Shown in pieces: positions 24,701-33,415 of a stretch of DNA of 51,633 bases. This DNA is from an uncultured Eubacterium sp. (GTDB taxonomy: Bacteria; Bacillota; Clostridia; Lachnospirales; Lachnospiraceae), in the NCBI GenBank assembly GCA_910586045.1, contig CAJUIH010000010.1, positions 1-51,633 of the forward strand, written 5' to 3'. The notes below the pieces were generated by a model. The model saw only the letters and a list, made by a program, of their open reading frames with translations. It ran no database searches and had not been told where the DNA came from. Both the position numbers and the translations under genes were made by a program. Each line of letters starts with the position of its first letter. Position 1 is the stretch's first letter.

Positions 24701-24729
24701 ATTATAGCATTCCCGCCTGCGGTTATCAA
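24701..24729 (-). promoter_or_regulatory. promoter of the first chemoreceptor gene
   Basis: On the minus strand TTGATA and perfect TATAAT are 17 bases apart. The -35 overlaps the stop codon of the upstream glycosylase gene. It is a sigma-A-type site, not a motility sigma-28 site. Confidence 0.65.
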
Positions 24730-25292
24730 TGAAAATCTCCCCATTCCTTACATTTTTTTACGATTGTCTGAAAATCTTCTTTTGTGGTTTCCAGCTTGGA
24801 CGGATCCCGCAGGATAGCCGACGGATGGTATACAGCCGTTAACGCGCAATCTTTCCGGTAAGTCCATGTGCCGTGCTGCCTTGTAATTTTAAAATCGGGA
24901 GAAATAATACGCTGCGCCGCAACACGCCCAAGGCAAACGATGATTTTGGGCTTCAAAAGGTACGTTTCATACTTGAGATATGGAAAACAGGCTTCTTTTT
25001 CCGTTTCTTTCGGATCCCGGTTTCCCGGGGGATGGCATTTTAAAATATTGGTAATATAAATATCCTCCCGTTTTAGGGAACAGCTTTGTAAAAGGCCATC
25101 CAATATGCTCCCAGACCGTCCGACAAAAGGCATACCCTCCTGGTCTTCCTGGACCCCGGGAGCTTCCGCAATCAGCATAATCTGCGCGTTACGGCTGCCG
25201 CGTCCCATCACAGGCAGATGTCTGGTCTGGCTTAACGTACAGCGGGTACAGGCTGCGATATGCTGTTCGATTTGTTCCCATGTAGTAATCAT
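24726..25292 (-). CDS. family 4 uracil-DNA glycosylase (4Fe-4S)
   Basis: This 188-residue protein removes uracil from DNA in base-excision repair. Iron-sulphur ligands are Cys15 and Cys18 (ACTRCTLSQ) and later cysteines in KCHPPGNRDP and EACFPYL. The active-site motif is IAEAPGVQEDQEGMPFVGRS and the C-terminal motif is VYHPSAILRDP. ATG 25292 is the family-like start; an ATG seven codons earlier is possible. It is 44 bases downstream of the DUF1349 gene in the same direction. Confidence 0.92.
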   Translation of the reverse strand: MITTWEQIEQHIAACTRCTLSQTRHLPVMGRGSRNAQIMLIAEAPGVQEDQEGMPFVGRSGSILDGLLQSCSLKREDIYITNILKCHPPGNRDPKETEKEACFPYLKYETYLLKPKIIVCLGRVAAQRIISPDFKITRQHGTWTYRKDCALTAVYHPSAILRDPSKLETTKEDFQTIVKKCKEWGDFH

Positions 25293-25336
25293 CCGATCCG
25301 CCTTTCCAAACACCCTGCCGTTTTATGGGATGTTTT

Positions 25337-25927
25337 TTACTCGTGCGCCTGCCACCTGCACGCTGTCACTTCCAGATCTGTAAAAACCGCCTGAAAAGAA
25401 GACTGCTTTGGACTGCAGGCATAGATGCCGAATAAAATCCCGCCCGCCCCTTCGTGCATATGAAAGATCCGCATCTGCTTGAAATCGGCGCCGTCCATAC
25501 TGCATTCCACGCAGTAATCGCTTTCCCGCCTGCTGAAACGGTACCACATTTCCTTTACATCTGCCGGAATGTCCGTCGTCGCCCAGTCAGAATACCCATG
25601 GTTGGTAACTACGCTGCCAAGTCTTTGGTATTCCTCGTTTTCGTACTCAATCGATGCCTTAAACCAGTTTTCGCTGTCCAGATACATCGCTACGCCGCAC
25701 TGGTCAAACTGCGTTTTGCTTGCGAACCGCGTCTTTACGGTAAATGAAAAATACCTTTCCAAAGTTTTTACCTGCAGTACCGGGGCATTGTCATTGCGGA
25801 ATCCATAATACGTCCGCTGCCACAAATCCGTACCAGGTTCGGTCAAAATTTCCACCCTGTCCGCTGCCACCACCGCCTGCCGCGGTTTTCTCGTCCATAC
25901 CGGTTCCATTTCCAAAAAGTTTTTCAT
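25337..25927 (-). CDS. DUF1349 domain protein (concanavalin-like fold)
   Basis: This 196-residue protein belongs to DUF1349 (regulation of enolase 1-like/laminin-G-like beta sandwich). Typical parts are WQRTYYGFRNDNAPVL, FDQCGVAMYLDSENWFKASI and GSVVTNHGYSDWATTDI. No signal peptide is present, so it is probably cytoplasmic; carbohydrate binding is suspected for the fold. ATG 25927 follows GGAGGG. The longer reading frame upstream is rejected for lack of a site. Confidence 0.83.
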   Translation of the reverse strand: MKNFLEMEPVWTRKPRQAVVAADRVEILTEPGTDLWQRTYYGFRNDNAPVLQVKTLERYFSFTVKTRFASKTQFDQCGVAMYLDSENWFKASIEYENEEYQRLGSVVTNHGYSDWATTDIPADVKEMWYRFSRRESDYCVECSMDGADFKQMRIFHMHEGAGGILFGIYACSPKQSSFQAVFTDLEVTACRWQAHE

Positions 25928-26079
25928 CGTCGATTCCCTCCTTTCATTTGTTATAAATGTTCTCGAAACAATTGTCAATATCCCCCTGCAAATTCCAGTC
26001 CCGCTCCCCATCCGGCAAAGAAAAATGTCTCACATCATTGCAGCGCAATCGTAAATTGCCAAAAAAATCAAAATTAATA

Positions 26080-26108
26080 TTGTATTACCTGTCAAATAAC
26101 GCTACAAT
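26080..26108 (+). promoter_or_regulatory. promoter of the second chemoreceptor gene
   Basis: TTGTAT, 17 bases, TACAAT, 50 bases upstream of ATG 26158. Confidence 0.55.
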
Positions 26109-26157
26109 AGAAAAAAAGGTTTACGTAACAACGGATCAGTTTACAGGGAGGTTTCAA

Positions 26158-28191
26158 ATGAAAAAACAAAAGCAAGGGGCTTCTGCGAAAAAAAGGATCG
26201 CAGACGAAATTCTTTATCAAATCGGCGGAAGCGTTATTTTTGTCTTTCTGCTTATAGCAGCAGCCGCGGTCAGTATGGTCGGATGGCTGAGTATTTCATC
26301 CAAAAAAACAGAGCTGGTACAAGAATCCAACGCCGCCGCAAACCAGTTGACCGGATTTTTGCAGCAGTACATAAAAAACGTGGAACAACTGGCCGTCAAT
26401 CCGGAGGTTAAACAAGTCATGTCCCAGACAAAAGCCGGGGACGATATCCGCCAGGCGGAAAAAATGGATACGGTAATGCAGAATCTGGTGGGCATTGCGA
26501 ATACCGATACGGAAAATGTCATGGCCGCGTGGATTTCGGACCTGGACGCAAGCGCGCTGACACAGTCCGACGGTTTTACGAGCGAAGAGGGCTGGGATAT
26601 TACAGGGCGCGGCTGGTACGGCTGTATTGAAACTAAGCTGCCGATCCTGACCGAACCTTATATCGATTCTTCGACCGGTAAACTGATTTTAAGTGCCGCG
26701 GCCCCGGTTTTGGACGACGCTTCCGGTACCGTGCTCGGCGCTGTAGGCATGGATATCGCACTGGACCATATGACAGCCGTAATGAGCGAATACAAGATCG
26801 GACGCAACGGAACGATGCTTTTGTTCTCCAAAAACGGCACGATCCTCTACCACCCGCAAAAAGATTTGATTCAAAAAAATATCAAAGATACGGATTTGTC
26901 CCAAAACGCGGTCGACGCAATTATGTCAAACAGCAATGTATTTTTAAAATTCAAATCAGGCGGTATTTCTTCCCGCGGTTTCCTGCAGCACGCCGGGGAT
27001 ACCGGGTATATGGTATTAAGCGACCTGCCTGTATCAGAGTACTACGCCATATTAGCCGCGATGATTGCCGCACTCGTGATCCTTTTTGCGGCCGGTATTA
27101 TCCTGGTTGCTGTCCGGATCCGCAAAAGCGCTGCAAGCCTGACCAAACCGATTCTGGAACTAAACCAGACCGCGCAGCAGCTTGCCGCCGGAGATTTGGA
27201 TGTTAAATTACAGATCACAAGCGAGAACGAAATCGGCGAACTGGGCGAATCGTTCCAAAAAACAGTCAGCCGTCTAAAAAACTATATTGTTTATATTGAT
27301 GAAACAGCAGACGTATTGTCGCAAATCGCGGACGGAAACCTGCACATTGAGCTAAAAAATGATTACGCCGGGGAGTTTCAGAAAATCAAAACCGCCCTGC
27401 TTAATATTTCCGCTTCTATGAATCAGGTGATGGCCGGCATCAATGAAAGCTCGCAAAGCGTTTCCATCGGGGCCACAGAACTTTCGACCGCTTCCCAGGT
27501 CCTCGCGGAGAGCGCGCAGGAACAGGCGGAATCCGTAGACCAGCTTACCGATACGACCAATGCCGTTGCCGGACAGGTAGAAAACAGCCTGCGAAAAGCA
27601 GAAGCCTCCGCGGAAGCGACGGCGCAGGCGGCTGTTATGATCGGGCAGAACCAGGAAAAAATGAAGCGGATGATGGATGCCATGAACAAGATCCACGAAA
27701 CCTCCCAGCAGGTCGTCGGCATTATCCAGACCATCGAAGATATCGCGGCACAGACAAACCTGCTGTCCTTAAACGCATCGATCGAAGCTGCCCGTGCCGG
27801 GGAAGCCGGAAAAGGCTTTGCGGTTGTCGCCGATGAAATCGGAAAACTGGCCCTGGAAAGCTCCCAGGCCGCAAATACAACGAAAGAGCTGATCGAAATC
27901 TCTATGGAAGAGATCAATAAAGGAAACGCCATCGCGGCAGGAGCCATGGATTCCCTAAAGGAATCCGTAACTGCCGTCGGCCATGTAAACGAAATGATTC
28001 AGGAAACCGCGGAAGAAGCAGCCGTGCAGGCGGAAAATATGAAACAGCTTCACACCGGGATCAAAAAAATATCGCACGGCATTCAGGACAATTCCGCCGC
28101 TTCACAGGAAACGTCCGCTACTTCGCAGGAATTGTCTTCGCAGGCTGAATTATTGAATAAAATGGTACAGAAATTTAAACTCCGCGCATAA
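26158..28191 (+). CDS. methyl-accepting chemotaxis protein (double-Cache)
   Basis: This 677-residue membrane chemoreceptor has spans at about 20-46 and 295-320 around a dCache_1-type sensor. The sensor shows GWDITGRGWYGCI, LTEPYIDSSTGKLILSAAAPV, LGAVGMDIALDHM and GTMLLFSKNGTILYHP, a pattern typical of amino-acid-binding Cache sensors, though the exact ligand-binding residues were not checked. HAMP (about 322-375) and a second HAMP-like helix precede the signalling domain with IEDIAAQTNLLSLNASIEAA, then RAGEAGKGFAVVADEI. ATG 26158 follows GGGAGGT. Confidence 0.93.
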   Translation: MKKQKQGASAKKRIADEILYQIGGSVIFVFLLIAAAAVSMVGWLSISSKKTELVQESNAAANQLTGFLQQYIKNVEQLAVNPEVKQVMSQTKAGDDIRQAEKMDTVMQNLVGIANTDTENVMAAWISDLDASALTQSDGFTSEEGWDITGRGWYGCIETKLPILTEPYIDSSTGKLILSAAAPVLDDASGTVLGAVGMDIALDHMTAVMSEYKIGRNGTMLLFSKNGTILYHPQKDLIQKNIKDTDLSQNAVDAIMSNSNVFLKFKSGGISSRGFLQHAGDTGYMVLSDLPVSEYYAILAAMIAALVILFAAGIILVAVRIRKSAASLTKPILELNQTAQQLAAGDLDVKLQITSENEIGELGESFQKTVSRLKNYIVYIDETADVLSQIADGNLHIELKNDYAGEFQKIKTALLNISASMNQVMAGINESSQSVSIGATELSTASQVLAESAQEQAESVDQLTDTTNAVAGQVENSLRKAEASAEATAQAAVMIGQNQEKMKRMMDAMNKIHETSQQVVGIIQTIEDIAAQTNLLSLNASIEAARAGEAGKGFAVVADEIGKLALESSQAANTTKELIEISMEEINKGNAIAAGAMDSLKESVTAVGHVNEMIQETAEEAAVQAENMKQLHTGIKKISHGIQDNSAASQETSATSQELSSQAELLNKMVQKFKLRA

Positions 28192-28200
28192 CGAAAGAAA

Positions 28201-28240
28201 CACAGGCCGTTCCGGTTCCATTAGACCAAAACGGCCTGTG
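28201..28240 (-). terminator. terminator after the DUF4091 gene
   Basis: CACAGGCCGTT pairs with AACGGCCTGTG around an 18-base loop. On the minus strand TTTCTTTCG follows. It also lies 9 bases past the chemoreceptor stop on the plus strand. Confidence 0.65.
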
Positions 28241-28252
28241 CCAAAAGCGGCC

Positions 28253-29902
28253 CTATGCGCCATGACGCACAGCCTTTTGGATTGCGCCGTTGACTTTTCC
28301 GCGCAGACGCAGCAAGTAAGCTTCGTCCCGCGGATAATCCGTAAAGGTCAGTTCCATTTCTTCGTCAATCATATCCACTACTTTTTTTCTCCCTATCAGA
28401 TGTCCCAGCAATTCCAACGCCGCAAAATCCATCATTGCCTCAGCCATCAGCATCAGCCGTACCGACCCTTCCGGTTTACCGTCCCTGCCAGGATAGACCA
28501 AAAACGGATCCCCGGACGGAAACGCGCCGTCGGCGTCCGTACACCGGTAAGGATCCACCGGGTACCGCGAAAACTGAGAAAAATAAAAATTATAGCCCCA
28601 ATGCAGAAACCCTTCGATCTGGTATTTATACATCTGAACCCCTAAAATCCTTGTACGGCAGCCGGGAAGTGCCATAAACCGATTGGATACATCTTTCCAC
28701 TGCGCCGTGCAATAGTATCCCCACAGCCGTTTCGGACGGTTTTTCAAAAACGGTTCTATATGGTCCAGCGCGCATACCGGAATCTGTACCAATCCCTGCC
28801 GGTAAAAATCATAATCCGACAAAGCGTCGATCACTTGGCACCCTTCCAAATCCGCTTTCACCCCTTCCCAGGCGCTGCGGTACGATTCCAGATGTTCCAT
28901 CTGCGGTTCGTCCGATATATGAAAATACGTCCGCTCCAAAACCCCAAGCTTTGCCAGTTCTGTTTTTAACGCCGCCAAAAACTGATGTAAAAACGCACGG
29001 TACGCGGCACCCGAAGCATCCGTATCCCAGCCAAAGATCTGCACATAGCTGCCCTCGCGCATCGCCATGATTTTCGGCGCGGCTTTCGCGCCCCATTGCG
29101 TAAACAGATGGGAAATTTCAAAATACTGTATCCCGCACCGTTCGGCCATTTCCACCCATCTGCGCAGTTTTTCAAATCCAAAGTGGTACACATCCCCGCC
29201 GGACAATACATCCACAAGCTGTACCGTCATCCGTTCATCCCCGACAGCCGTATCCAGCGGCGGCGTAAACACAGGCGTCAGCAGCATATTGCACTGGTGT
29301 TTTACCGCAAAACGCACAAATTCCTCTACGATTTCCCAATACCGCTTTGAAAAAACTTCCGCCTGATAATAGTCCGCCAGACAGTCCGTATGAAACCATT
29401 CTGTATGGCAGATCGACGGCTTTGGAAGCACTGCGTCCAAAACCTCACATGCCACCACCGTTTCATACATTTTCCCGCATACGGTAAACGTAAAAACAAG
29501 CGGATAACTGCCCGCGGCCTGCTCTTTCTCCAGTTCGACCGTAACCCACAGGCTCCGCCACTGTCCGGACACCAGCGGAAATCTGCTGGATGATAATTCC
29601 TGCAAAAGATCCGGATACAGCCCGGGCTGATCTGCCAGGTAGCCGCTGTCCGTCCTTTTATGGCACGGATACGCACAAGGCACCAAAGCGACCGCACGGA
29701 TCCGTACCTGTGTCTGCAGCGTACCGCTGACCGCGATATTTCCCCATTCCCTGCTGTCTCCATCCCATACATAAGCGATCTGAAACGATAATGTCTCCCC
29801 GCGCAGCCCCATAAGCCGCGGATTTTCTAATTCTCCATCCGGCTGTTCCTTTGGAAACACCTTGCACATTGATGAAACTAATTTGTAGCGAAATGCCGTC
29901 AT
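28253..29902 (-). CDS. DUF4091 glycoside-hydrolase-like protein
   Basis: This 549-residue protein has an N-terminal beta-sandwich (to about 170), then a TIM-barrel-like domain. Barrel features are CHTEWFHTDCLADYY, ISHLFTQWGAKAAPKI, YFHISDEPQMEHLESY (the conserved H-I-S-D-E-P motif with the probable catalytic acid), VCALDHIEPFLKNRPKRLW and the DUF4091 end with GYNFYFSQFS. Members are predicted to act on glycans. No signal peptide, so it is intracellular. ATG 29902 follows a purine-rich GGGGGAAAGGGG site. It lies about 57 bases downstream of the soluble chemoreceptor gene in the same direction. Confidence 0.82.
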   Translation of the reverse strand: MTAFRYKLVSSMCKVFPKEQPDGELENPRLMGLRGETLSFQIAYVWDGDSREWGNIAVSGTLQTQVRIRAVALVPCAYPCHKRTDSGYLADQPGLYPDLLQELSSSRFPLVSGQWRSLWVTVELEKEQAAGSYPLVFTFTVCGKMYETVVACEVLDAVLPKPSICHTEWFHTDCLADYYQAEVFSKRYWEIVEEFVRFAVKHQCNMLLTPVFTPPLDTAVGDERMTVQLVDVLSGGDVYHFGFEKLRRWVEMAERCGIQYFEISHLFTQWGAKAAPKIMAMREGSYVQIFGWDTDASGAAYRAFLHQFLAALKTELAKLGVLERTYFHISDEPQMEHLESYRSAWEGVKADLEGCQVIDALSDYDFYRQGLVQIPVCALDHIEPFLKNRPKRLWGYYCTAQWKDVSNRFMALPGCRTRILGVQMYKYQIEGFLHWGYNFYFSQFSRYPVDPYRCTDADGAFPSGDPFLVYPGRDGKPEGSVRLMLMAEAMMDFAALELLGHLIGRKKVVDMIDEEMELTFTDYPRDEAYLLRLRGKVNGAIQKAVRHGA

Positions 29903-29959
29903 TTCCCCTTTCCCCCTTTCTGTTCTTTTGTATTGTTTCATACCGGCGCCCATACCTGC

Positions 29960-31399
29960 CTATTCAAAGATCCGGATCTGTTTTTTGGTCAATGCCAAGA
30001 TGTTTTCATGCAATTTTTGAAGATCGGATATTAAATCCCCGGAACAGGCATCTGCTTGTTGATAAATCTGCTGGAGTTGATCCAGATTTTTGGCATGGAT
30101 CGCATCCATCATCTTTGTGCCGTATGTATGGAAAGCTTTGTGTTTTTCCTCAAGGCCGTTCCACAAGTCCAGGATATCGGGATTGAGCGGTTTAAGCGCG
30201 TAATAAAAGTGACCAAGCCCGCATTTTGTGCAGTCTGTCTGCAACGGCCTGATCTTCCCGTCCTGTGCCATCTCTTTTAATGTGCCCAGCCAGTTTTGAT
30301 GCGCATCGACTGCCCGATCAATGCACTGCAAAACAACCTGGTTATCCAGCATATAAAACGCATCCTGTGCCATTTTCCCCATGATTTTGGTGGAGTCATC
30401 CAAACAATTCTCAATCGTTCTAATCGGTTCCACCAGTTCCCGCATCGACTGGCTGGAAACCGACAGATCTTTTGCCTGATCTTTCAGGCTTTGGCATTGC
30501 CCGCTGACACTTTGGGAATGGTTGTCCAGTTCATCCATGGAACTGCTGATCTGCTCGCTGACACCCGCCAGATCCGAAACAGAATGGTTGATATTGACAA
30601 TACTGGTACGGTTATTTTCCGTGATCTTTTGAATCGTCTGAATATTTTCATTCATATGCTCCAGTTCTGAAACTGCCAAATCCACACTGTCCACGCTTTT
30701 TTGAGAAGCTTCCCTGACACTGTTTAAAAAATCGCCCATCCTCGTAGTCAGATTTTTTGTCTGGTCCGCAAGCTGGCGGATCGAGTCCGCAACGACTGCA
30801 AACCCTTTTCCCGCTTCCCCTGCACGGGCGGCTTCGATCGAAGCGTTTAATGCCAGCAGATTGGTCTGTGAAGAAATCGCGTGAATTGCTTCTACCGCCT
30901 CCCGCATATGGCTCACAATATCCAGCAGCCCCCAAATATCCGCTTTCATTTCTTTCGCGTTGCAAATAGCCTGCGCGGAAAGCGCGGTCACAGAAACCAG
31001 ATTTTGTTCACAGGAAGTAATTTCATCCATGATTTTTGCCGATTCATTCGAAACATCCACAATGGCCTCTGTCAGATTATTATGCGCATTTGCCACTTCG
31101 CCGGATATTTCGGTGGTCAACTGTGCAGATTCTGTAATCGTATCTACGGCATCTTTTACCGAATCGCTGATTTCATCCTGTGTTTTGCTGTTTGCTTCCA
31201 ATTTAAGATCCATAGCGCTCATTTGGATCACCGCGTCCATTGTCTTTACTACCGCCTGTTCAAATTCTTTTCTTCCGCTTAACAGACGTTTATGGATCTC
31301 ATTGATTTCTCCATTGGCAAGATCATATTCCATATCTACAAGTCTGGAAGTAGATGCGATTGCAGCTTTCCACTCTTTCTTCCGTCCTCTCATAGTCAT
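29960..31399 (-). CDS. soluble chemoreceptor with C-terminal CZB zinc-binding domain
   Basis: This 479-residue protein has no membrane span. The signalling domain has AIHAISSQTNLLALNASIEA, then RAGEAGKGFAVVADSIRQLA. The last 130 residues are a chemoreceptor zinc-binding (CZB) domain with the expected His/Cys/His ligand pattern: DAHQNWLGTL, CTKCGLGHFYYAL and KHKAFHTYG. CZB domains bind zinc tightly, and in known cases the cysteine senses hypochlorous acid or zinc. It would act on cytoplasmic CheA/CheW. AAAGGAT precedes ATG 31399. Confidence 0.9.
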   Translation of the reverse strand: MTMRGRKKEWKAAIASTSRLVDMEYDLANGEINEIHKRLLSGRKEFEQAVVKTMDAVIQMSAMDLKLEANSKTQDEISDSVKDAVDTITESAQLTTEISGEVANAHNNLTEAIVDVSNESAKIMDEITSCEQNLVSVTALSAQAICNAKEMKADIWGLLDIVSHMREAVEAIHAISSQTNLLALNASIEAARAGEAGKGFAVVADSIRQLADQTKNLTTRMGDFLNSVREASQKSVDSVDLAVSELEHMNENIQTIQKITENNRTSIVNINHSVSDLAGVSEQISSSMDELDNHSQSVSGQCQSLKDQAKDLSVSSQSMRELVEPIRTIENCLDDSTKIMGKMAQDAFYMLDNQVVLQCIDRAVDAHQNWLGTLKEMAQDGKIRPLQTDCTKCGLGHFYYALKPLNPDILDLWNGLEEKHKAFHTYGTKMMDAIHAKNLDQLQQIYQQADACSGDLISDLQKLHENILALTKKQIRIFE

Positions 31400-31535
31400 T
31401 TATCCTTTCCCCATTTCTTCATTTCTCAAGTATACTAGACGATAACTTAGTACAAAGCAAGGCCCATTTTTGCACATTTTCGGCCCTGTTTCTCACAGCC
31501 TAAATCCAACAGAAACAAAGACGTTTGTTGTAAAT

Positions 31536-33212
31536 TTATTCTTCCAGACGCCTTACCAGCGCTGTCTTTTGATAAAACGCGATTCCATAACAAACAATGC
31601 TCGTATACCCGCTTAGTCCTCTGGCATACTGTTTGTCTATGATCTGGCGTTTGGCGCGTACGCATTCTTTTTCCATCGCGTCTTCGGTATCTGCCTTTTT
31701 GGCTTCGATGAGAATGGCACGCCTGTTTTTGGGGTCCTTAACCACAAGATCCGTCCTGCCAAGTCCGTTTTCCTGATCGGATTTTACAACATAGGGCTGG
31801 CCGGCAAACAATCCCGTTAAAAACGCATGATAATAGTTTTCATGGTAATTGTTATAACTGATCGTATCCCAAAGCAAATCAGAAATGATCCGGGACGCTT
31901 CCTGCTCTTTCCCGTTCCACAGGGTTTCCATCAGTTCCATTTGTACATTCCCATCCATCGAATCCCGAAAACACGCTACAACCGTCTCCTGAAAAATCTC
32001 TGCAACTTCTGTATTTGGAATCCGTAAATGAACCGTTCTCCCGTATTCCAGTTTTTCCGCTTTTGTCAAATAACCGGTCATAAACAGCACACTCCATAAA
32101 TTGTCCTCTTTCTCAGACAAATTGTGGTAGGTAAGCTCATCGGATATGGTCTGCACAATGGTGCCCCCATTCATAAGCGTTTCAAATTTTTCCGATACTT
32201 GGAATGAAAGATTGTGCGCAAAAAAACGCAGAATGTCATTTCCGCTTGTATATTTCCAATAATTATCCGGCTCCTTGTTCGGATTTTCCAGCAAATCCCA
32301 TACAAAGTTTACGACATCCCAAGGACAAAATATCTCACGGTCCCCAAATACATATCCATCATACCAGGATTGGATCCGGTCCATTTGATCCGCATAACCG
32401 GCTTCGTTCAGAAGTGCTTTGACTTCATCCTTAGTAAAGCCAAAACTGCTGCAGTAACGCCTGTCTAAGATAGAATACGTCTTAAAATTATTTACTCCTG
32501 TAAATATACTTTCCTTTGCTACCCGCAAACATCCGGTAATCACAGCAAATTTCAGATATTCATTTGTTTTCAAGGCGCTGCTCATAAGCGCACGCATCAG
32601 GTCAAGCATCCGTCGGGCATATTCCGGTGAAGCTTTTTGTGCATCATACGCCTTTGCCAAAGGCACATCATACTCATCCAGCAAAAGAACCGCCGGCCGA
32701 TCATAATGTGCATGCAGCATACGGGTAAGAAGCAGGAGGGCATCTTTTACCTGGCTGATTCCGGCATCTTCCGCACAGAGTTTCAAAAAAACCTGCTGAT
32801 CTAAAACATTGACTTTCTGACTGTCTGCCAGATAAAAATGCTTTTTGCACAGATCCGCAATTCTTGCTTTTAACATGGCATACGCGTTTTCAAAATCCAG
32901 TCCGCATACATCCTTTAGCGAGAGAAACAACACCGGATACCGGTTCATCCACTGCCTGCAAAAATCCGCGTGTTTCGTAACCGCAAGCCCTTCAAATACA
33001 TCTCTGCTGTCCTTTGTAATATCAAAAAAACTCTGCAGCATGCTCATAGCAAGCGTCTTTCCAAAACGCCGCGGCCTTGTAAACAGGGTAACCCTTGCAC
33101 CCCCGGCACCCGCGATCTCATAAATCATTTCCGTTTTATCCACATAATAACATCCGGACCTGCGCAGGTTATCAAAAAATTCCTCGCCAACCGCAAGATA
33201 AAATCCAGCCAT
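31536..33212 (-). CDS. AAA-ATPase-like / PD-(D/E)XK nuclease-like protein (DUF1703 family)
   Basis: This 558-residue protein has an N-terminal AAA-ATPase_like domain (about 5-210; YYVDKTEMIYEIAG, TRPRRFGKTLAMSMLQSFFD as P-loop, VLLLDEYDVPLAKAYD as Walker B). The C-terminal PD-(D/E)XK_9 (DUF1703) domain has GLGRTDLVVKDPKNRRAILI followed by EAKKA, a nuclease-like D...ExK set. The family is very common and multi-copy in gut Firmicutes and Bacteroidetes and its function is unknown; defence or mobile-element links have been suggested. ATG 33212 follows AGGAGGG. It stands alone between two chemoreceptor genes. Confidence 0.88.
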   Translation of the reverse strand: MAGFYLAVGEEFFDNLRRSGCYYVDKTEMIYEIAGAGGARVTLFTRPRRFGKTLAMSMLQSFFDITKDSRDVFEGLAVTKHADFCRQWMNRYPVLFLSLKDVCGLDFENAYAMLKARIADLCKKHFYLADSQKVNVLDQQVFLKLCAEDAGISQVKDALLLLTRMLHAHYDRPAVLLLDEYDVPLAKAYDAQKASPEYARRMLDLMRALMSSALKTNEYLKFAVITGCLRVAKESIFTGVNNFKTYSILDRRYCSSFGFTKDEVKALLNEAGYADQMDRIQSWYDGYVFGDREIFCPWDVVNFVWDLLENPNKEPDNYWKYTSGNDILRFFAHNLSFQVSEKFETLMNGGTIVQTISDELTYHNLSEKEDNLWSVLFMTGYLTKAEKLEYGRTVHLRIPNTEVAEIFQETVVACFRDSMDGNVQMELMETLWNGKEQEASRIISDLLWDTISYNNYHENYYHAFLTGLFAGQPYVVKSDQENGLGRTDLVVKDPKNRRAILIEAKKADTEDAMEKECVRAKRQIIDKQYARGLSGYTSIVCYGIAFYQKTALVRRLEE

Positions 33213-33331
33213 ACAAAATGCCCTCCTGGTCTGCTGTGCAAAAACATTTTTTATGATTATACGTGCAACCCCCAAAAAAAGCAAGGGAAACAAAACGATT
33301 GCGAAAACGCTTCAAATTATTTCATAAGCCG

Positions 33332-33360
33332 TTGACAAACCTGTCTGCTCCATATAAAAT
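33332..33360 (+). promoter_or_regulatory. promoter of the third membrane chemoreceptor gene
   Basis: Perfect TTGACA, 17 bases, TAAAAT, 56 bases before ATG 33416. Confidence 0.6.
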
Positions 33361-33415
33361 TAATAATTGACCGGACATTTTATCCAAAAAATATCGCAGA
33401 CGGAGTACAAGCATT

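Noticed and set aside
26217..28000. Long minus-strand frames rich in Ala and Ser opposite the chemoreceptor
   Set aside because: Coiled-coil signalling domains commonly give open antisense frames. No start signals or domains are seen.
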